Of a DNA stretch of 64,000 bases, positions 59,910 to 64,000 are shown piece by piece (within the stretch, counting starts at the first letter, position 1; the number at the start of each line of letters is the position of its first letter). The DNA comes from Tetrahymena thermophila SB210 (Eukaryota; Ciliophora; Oligohymenophorea; Hymenostomatida; Tetrahymenidae): NCBI RefSeq assembly GCF_000189635.1, contig NW_002476353.1:558001-622000 (forward strand). The letters are read 5' to 3'. The notes beneath the pieces were generated by a model. It did no database searches and was not told the origin of the DNA. It saw nothing but the letters and a program-made list of their open reading frames with translations. The translations under genes were made by a program, and so were the position numbers.

Positions 59910-62514
59910 ATGGGTAACATTTGTGAGCCTTATTGTGCATGCAACTGCAATTGCGAAAACTAAAAAATACTAAAAGATTGCTAAGAAGGTTGTGGTAACT
60001 GTTTATAATGCGAAGATTGCCACCAATGCACGGAATGTGATCCTAGAATGATGAATCCTTGCTTGATCAGAGAAACTTCAAATAAGGAATTAATGATTGT
60101 ATTAAAAGAATTTGACTTTAAAGGAGAAGCAGAAGATAAATGGTATGGTAAGTAAATTAAAATAAAATAAATTGATTCTGAAAGTATTTATATAGTTTTC
60201 TAAAATCATATTTAAAGGGGATGTTTAAATACTTGAGCATAAGATATAAAAAGAAATAGTTGTTCTTAAAATAGTTGAAAGTAGCTCTGAAACAGAAGCA
60301 GAGTAAGTTCAGTAATAGTTTATAAGAAGAATTAAGCTTAACCATGAACACATTGTTCGTTTGAGATGTAATAAATACATTTTTTATTTTATTCCTTATT
60401 TGAAATGCTCATTTCATGTTGATTTTTGAAAAGATATTTTAAATAAAATAGAGTTTATTTTTTAAAAACTAAATAAAAGTGACTTTATATTTTTGAAATT
60501 TATAAAAAAGATATTGTTCATAAGGCAGTAGATGCATTCTGTTCTGTTATCTACAAAGTATGCTCTTTAATTTAACGCTTTTTAAGAGAATTCTCTATTA
60601 AGATTTATTACTTTTTGAATATCTATTAATTCAAGTATATTTACATATGTTATTATAAATAAATTAGAGTTATTTATTTTTCGATTATTTGCTTACTGAT
60701 TTAGCCACAGACTTAAAAAATCGCAACAAGAAGGGATTGTATTTCTCTGAAGATGAAATTTGGAATATGGCATATTGTTTGATAAATGGCATGAAATATT
60801 TGTATAGTGTTAATATTACTCATGGATGTGTAAGAAGTAAAAATGTTTATATCACTTAATATGGTTCTTTTAAAGTAGCAGATCCTGGTCTTTTTAACTA
60901 TGAAGTTAACTATGACATTGTCTTCAATAATCAAGATAACAATCATAAAGGTATTATTCTGTCACCTGCTCAAGTTCATGTAAAGAAGAATATTTTTTCA
61001 TATATTTTCAAATATTTAAAATAAAAATCATTATAATCATTAGCAAAAATAGCTTACTTACTTAAGTGATCAATTAAATTTAATTAAATAATCTATTAAA
61101 TTTAAAAAGATAATCTTGTCAAATATGAATTAATAATTAGATAAATATAATGAGATAGCATGATTTAATTATCTAAAATTTATTTAATTAATATAGGGTT
61201 TAGAAAGGCATATCGAAACTCCTATTCATGACTAATAAAAATCTGATGTTTTTTGTATTGGAATGGTTATACTTGAAGCTGCTAGCTTATTAAGTGCAGA
61301 CTCCTGCTTTGATTACTATCATGCATGGGTTTTAGAAGATAAAATTCAAGATAGATTGAATGAAATTAAATCTAAGTACCACGACTCTTTATATTATATG
61401 CTTAAAGAGATGCTAACGATTAATGAAATTCAAAGACCTAATTTCCAAACTCTTTTTGAAAAAAATTAAAGAAATCCAAAGTTTAAAACTATTTTGAATC
61501 ATAATTATTAAGCTTAAGCGTAATTCCAAATCTAAAATCCTGACTAAAGCGATACAGCTTCTGTCTTGAATCAAAGTTATATGACTCACAAGCCTGCTCC
61601 TTAAGTATTAAACAGTGTAAAACCAAACAATTTAAATTTGGTGGCAAGTAAACCTTTTGATAATTTTTCTATTATCGATGGAATAGGAGCTGCAGACGAT
61701 GCTCCAAACTTTGGTATTTCTTAACATTAAAATGCAAACCAAGGCATTGATATATTAGGACTAGGAGGTAATTCAAACTTTAATTTAAATAGCAACAATA
61801 ACCTCTTAGGTTAGTTTTCAATGCCTCCTCCAATGATGGGATTAGGATTTTCAAGCGCAGGAGTTGGTAATTATCTATCAGGTACATCAGGTTTAGATTT
61901 TACTTCTAGTATGGCAGGAACAAGTAATTATTATTTTCTATTATAACAATATACTAAGCTGTTTTTGAATAGAATTAGGAAGGGAAAAAATTAGTGAAAA
62001 TTATAAAAATGGTTCAAGATATGAAGGAGAAGTGAGAAATGGAGTTAGAGATGGAAAGGGTAAATATTATTATAACAATGGCGGCTATTATGAAGGTTCC
62101 TGGAAGGATGGAAAGATGAATGGTAATTATAATTTTAGTTTATTCTATATAATTTTAATTAAAAATTAATTTTTAGGTTAAGGCACTTTGTATTTCCCAG
62201 ACGGTTCTACTGCTTATGATGGTAGCTGGAGAGATGATTAATTTCATGGTTATGGTACACTTTATAATAACTCTGTTTAGCCACACTAAGGACCATTTGA
62301 TTATAAAAATTTTAATAATTTGTAAGAAAAATGGTTAAAATATGAGGGTGACTTTAAGAGTGATTAAAAAGAGGGATTTGGTACTCTTTTTGTTTCTAAT
62401 GGAGAAAGATATGTAGGTGGATTTAAATAAGATAAAATTCATGGTTAAGGCACTTTTTACACATAATCTAATTAAGTTATAAAAGGAAGATGGGCTAATA
62501 ATTTTATGTCTTGA
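59910..62514 (+). CDS. Pseudokinase with Cys-rich N-terminus and C-terminal MORN repeats
   Basis: Seven exons (59910-60147, 60218-60367, 60511-60557, 60668-60979, 61197-61923, 61973-62122 and 62177-62514) give 653 residues. It starts MGN, a potential N-myristoylation site. About 14 Cys in residues 5-50 (CACNCNC, CGNCLQCEDCHQC) could be palmitoylated or bind metal. Residues about 70-310 are kinase-like: VVLKIV keeps the lysine, but the HRD loop is HGCVRSKN (no catalytic Asp) and DFG is DPG, so activity is doubtful. A Gly/Asn/Met-rich linker is followed by four to five MORN repeats (YEGEVRNGVRDGKGKYYYNN, YEGSWKDGKMNGQGTLYF, YDGSWRDDQFHGYGTLY, YEGDFKSDQKEGFGTLF, YVGGFKQDKIHGQGTFY). MORN repeats dock on membranes or scaffold cytoskeletal and ciliary structures. 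A membrane-tethered scaffold is the likely role, by inference. Small exon 3 (47 nt) is fixed by phase. Confidence 0.82.
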
Positions 62515-63167
62515 TATATATTATTATTCACTTATTTATTTATATAGTAATTATTTTAATTTAAAAAATTTTCCATATTAAAAAATATTATTTCTACGTA
62601 AAAGGCTTATTCAATTGTCCACTATTAATAGTTTAAAATAATTTAAGATAATCTATTTATCAAAAATTTATAGAAAATAAATAATTAAATCCATTTTGTA
62701 AATAAGCTTTCAGTATACCCATTATTATCGTTTAAGAGGAAACTTTTCTTAATTTAAAAAAAAGTTTTTAGCAGTAAAATAAATTATAAATCCAAATTTA
62801 TTTATTAACTATTGTTGAGTTTAAAAAAAGAATATGTTACCTCCAGTGTTTGAACATCTTAAAGTGGTTATAAAAAATAAAATACTTAATGAAATATTTT
62901 TATTTTTGATCAAGATTTTAAAAATATGATTTATTTATATTCTAACAAATTCAAAACAGATTTTTATCAATAAAAGCTCAAAAGAAACTACATAATACAT
63001 ATAATAAACTTTATCTTAATTTTATTAAATTTATTCCAAAGATGTTCTGAGTATTTGTGATCTCTTCTCTTCTATTTTCTTCATCTTATATCATAGATAT
63101 TACAAAATATGGTATGTCTTAAAGTCTGTTTTGATTGAGAATTCTTTTTTTTAATTTCTTCTTTCAT
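62515..63167. other. Intergenic stretch between convergent genes
   Basis: About 650 bases of AT-rich DNA between the 3' ends of the MORN pseudokinase gene and the AIG1-like gene. Nothing was recognised. Confidence 0.6.
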
Positions 63168-64000
63168 TCAAAGATTTTTGAGGATTTTATTTATTATTTA
63201 TATATTTTTTTCATCCTTTTTTATATTATTTGTTGTTAAATACTTTCTGTATTCATCAGTAATTTTTTTGATTTATTCGAACTTAGATTCATCAGATTTT
63301 ATTTTGAAACTATAATAAAACATAGAAAGATCTCTTACTAATAGGGATAGTTATGATATTCATCTTTTTGCTATTTTTCTTGATTTCCTCCCTTATTATG
63401 TTTTCTTAATCTATATAGTATTATATTTTTATATCCTTTTTTTGGAATGCTGAATAGAACTCTTACCAATTCTTTACTTAATCTTGACTAATAAAGCTGC
63501 AATAAAAGATTTCTTAGCATAGTTAAAATGAGCAGAATTATTTTTATTTTTCTTCTTCTTCATTAGATTAGCAAGCATTGAAATCTTTAACATCTAAAAG
63601 AATAAAATCTTTACCCCACCAATATTTGATTTTCTCATACATATAAGATATATCTTTATTCAGTTACTATTCCTCTTTTATGAAAATTTAGTCTCCAAAA
63701 TGCTTATATTTTTGTTCTAGGTTTTTAGTGTATTCATATTCTCTTCCTGACTTGTTTACAATAACTAAAAGATCTGGGCTTATGCCCAAGATACAATAAG
63801 AAAGAACACCCAGTATTATTAACGAAAGCTAGTCTAATACTGAGCCGTATTAGGTTACAAAAATGATTTTGTGTATCCCTTTTACATCTTTGATTATCTA
63901 AATGATGTTATTTAGCAGGTTTTTGCTCTTTTATTTTCCATAAAATAGACCTTATGTTTTAATGATGGTTAGCCAATTATTTGAGCGGATAATGGAGCCT
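63168..64000 (-). CDS. AIG1/GIMAP-like GTPase, C-terminal part (5'-truncated by the window)
   Basis: Exon 64000-63467 (running off the window) and exon 63309-63168 are joined by a 157-nt phase-2 intron; about 225 residues are visible. The pattern TQGLFYG, then a helix ending IIQIIKDVKGIHKIIFV, then LGISPDLLVIVNKSGREYE follows the AIG1/GIMAP layout after G3. TQGLF corresponds to DTxGLF, GIHxIIFV to the strand before G4, and NKSG to the G4 position. The residue at the usual G3 Asp is Lys (KTQG), so GTP hydrolysis may be affected. The rest is Lys/Glu/Gln-rich and helical, ending KNIQIINKILKNL. The N-terminal P-loop lies outside the window, so nucleotide binding cannot be judged. The splice is needed because read-through meets TGA at the end of the first exon's frame. 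Confidence 0.55.

Noticed and set aside
1..64000. CRISPR arrays, phage-type or bacterial defence systems, insertion sequences
   Set aside because: The window is eukaryotic nuclear DNA; no spaced palindromic repeats, transposase motifs or terminal inverted repeats were seen.

Overview
The window looks like macronuclear-type DNA from an oligohymenophorean ciliate, most probably Tetrahymena or a close relative. It is extremely AT-rich. Genes only read correctly if TAA and TAG mean glutamine and TGA is the sole stop. Introns run GT(A)...TAG with AT-rich interiors of about 42 to 670 nt, unlike the 20-30 nt introns of Paramecium. All protein calls below were made by reading the frames with that code and joining exons by hand. 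For every multi-exon gene called to a stop codon, exon phases add up to a whole number of codons, except at the uncertain 3' end of the ATG2-like gene.

Layout: 1-373 is the 3' end of an unrecognised + strand gene. 1968-5801 (-) encodes an RRM protein with a very long N/Q/H-rich region. 7664-9917 (+) is a RING-finger protein and 11712-13335 (-) a CXC (tesmin/LIN54-type) DNA-binding protein. 15391 to about 23297 (+) is a giant ATG2-like lipid-transfer protein. 23941-24754 (+) is a small ankyrin protein and 26334-28385 (+) a CBP3/UQCC1-like mitochondrial chaperone. 30537-33436 (+) joins an ULK/ATG1-like kinase to EF-hands, and 34138-35294 (+) is an USB1-type U6 snRNA exonuclease. 36516-38384 (-) is proteasome ATPase Rpt5. 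41086-43401 (+) is a secreted cysteine-rich surface protein and 43751-45060 (+) a B-box/leucine-rich protein. 45340-45903 (-) is a methionine sulfoxide reductase B. 47091-51417 (-) is a membrane protein with a long leucine-rich tail. A tentative tiny gene lies at 54645-54969 (+). 55161-55898 (+) is a PHOSPHO-type HAD phosphatase, 56806-59043 (+) a CDKAL1-type tRNA methylthiotransferase, and 59910-62514 (+) a pseudokinase with MORN repeats. The 5'-truncated gene at 63168-64000 (-) resembles AIG1/GIMAP GTPases.

The genes are a mixed set: RNA processing, proteolysis, mitochondrial assembly and repair, autophagy and signalling. They are monocistronic, on both strands, separated by 0.3-3.2 kb of AT-rich DNA, with no sign of operons. 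Two genes with autophagy-type domains (ATG2-like and ULK/ATG1-like) lie about 7 kb apart, but nothing in the sequence shows this is more than chance. No tRNA, rRNA, CRISPR, transposon or prokaryotic-type element was recognised. One compact, relatively GC-rich fold at 46899-46979 is the best candidate for a non-coding RNA. Two intergenic stretches hold diverged duplications with a period of roughly 300 bp.
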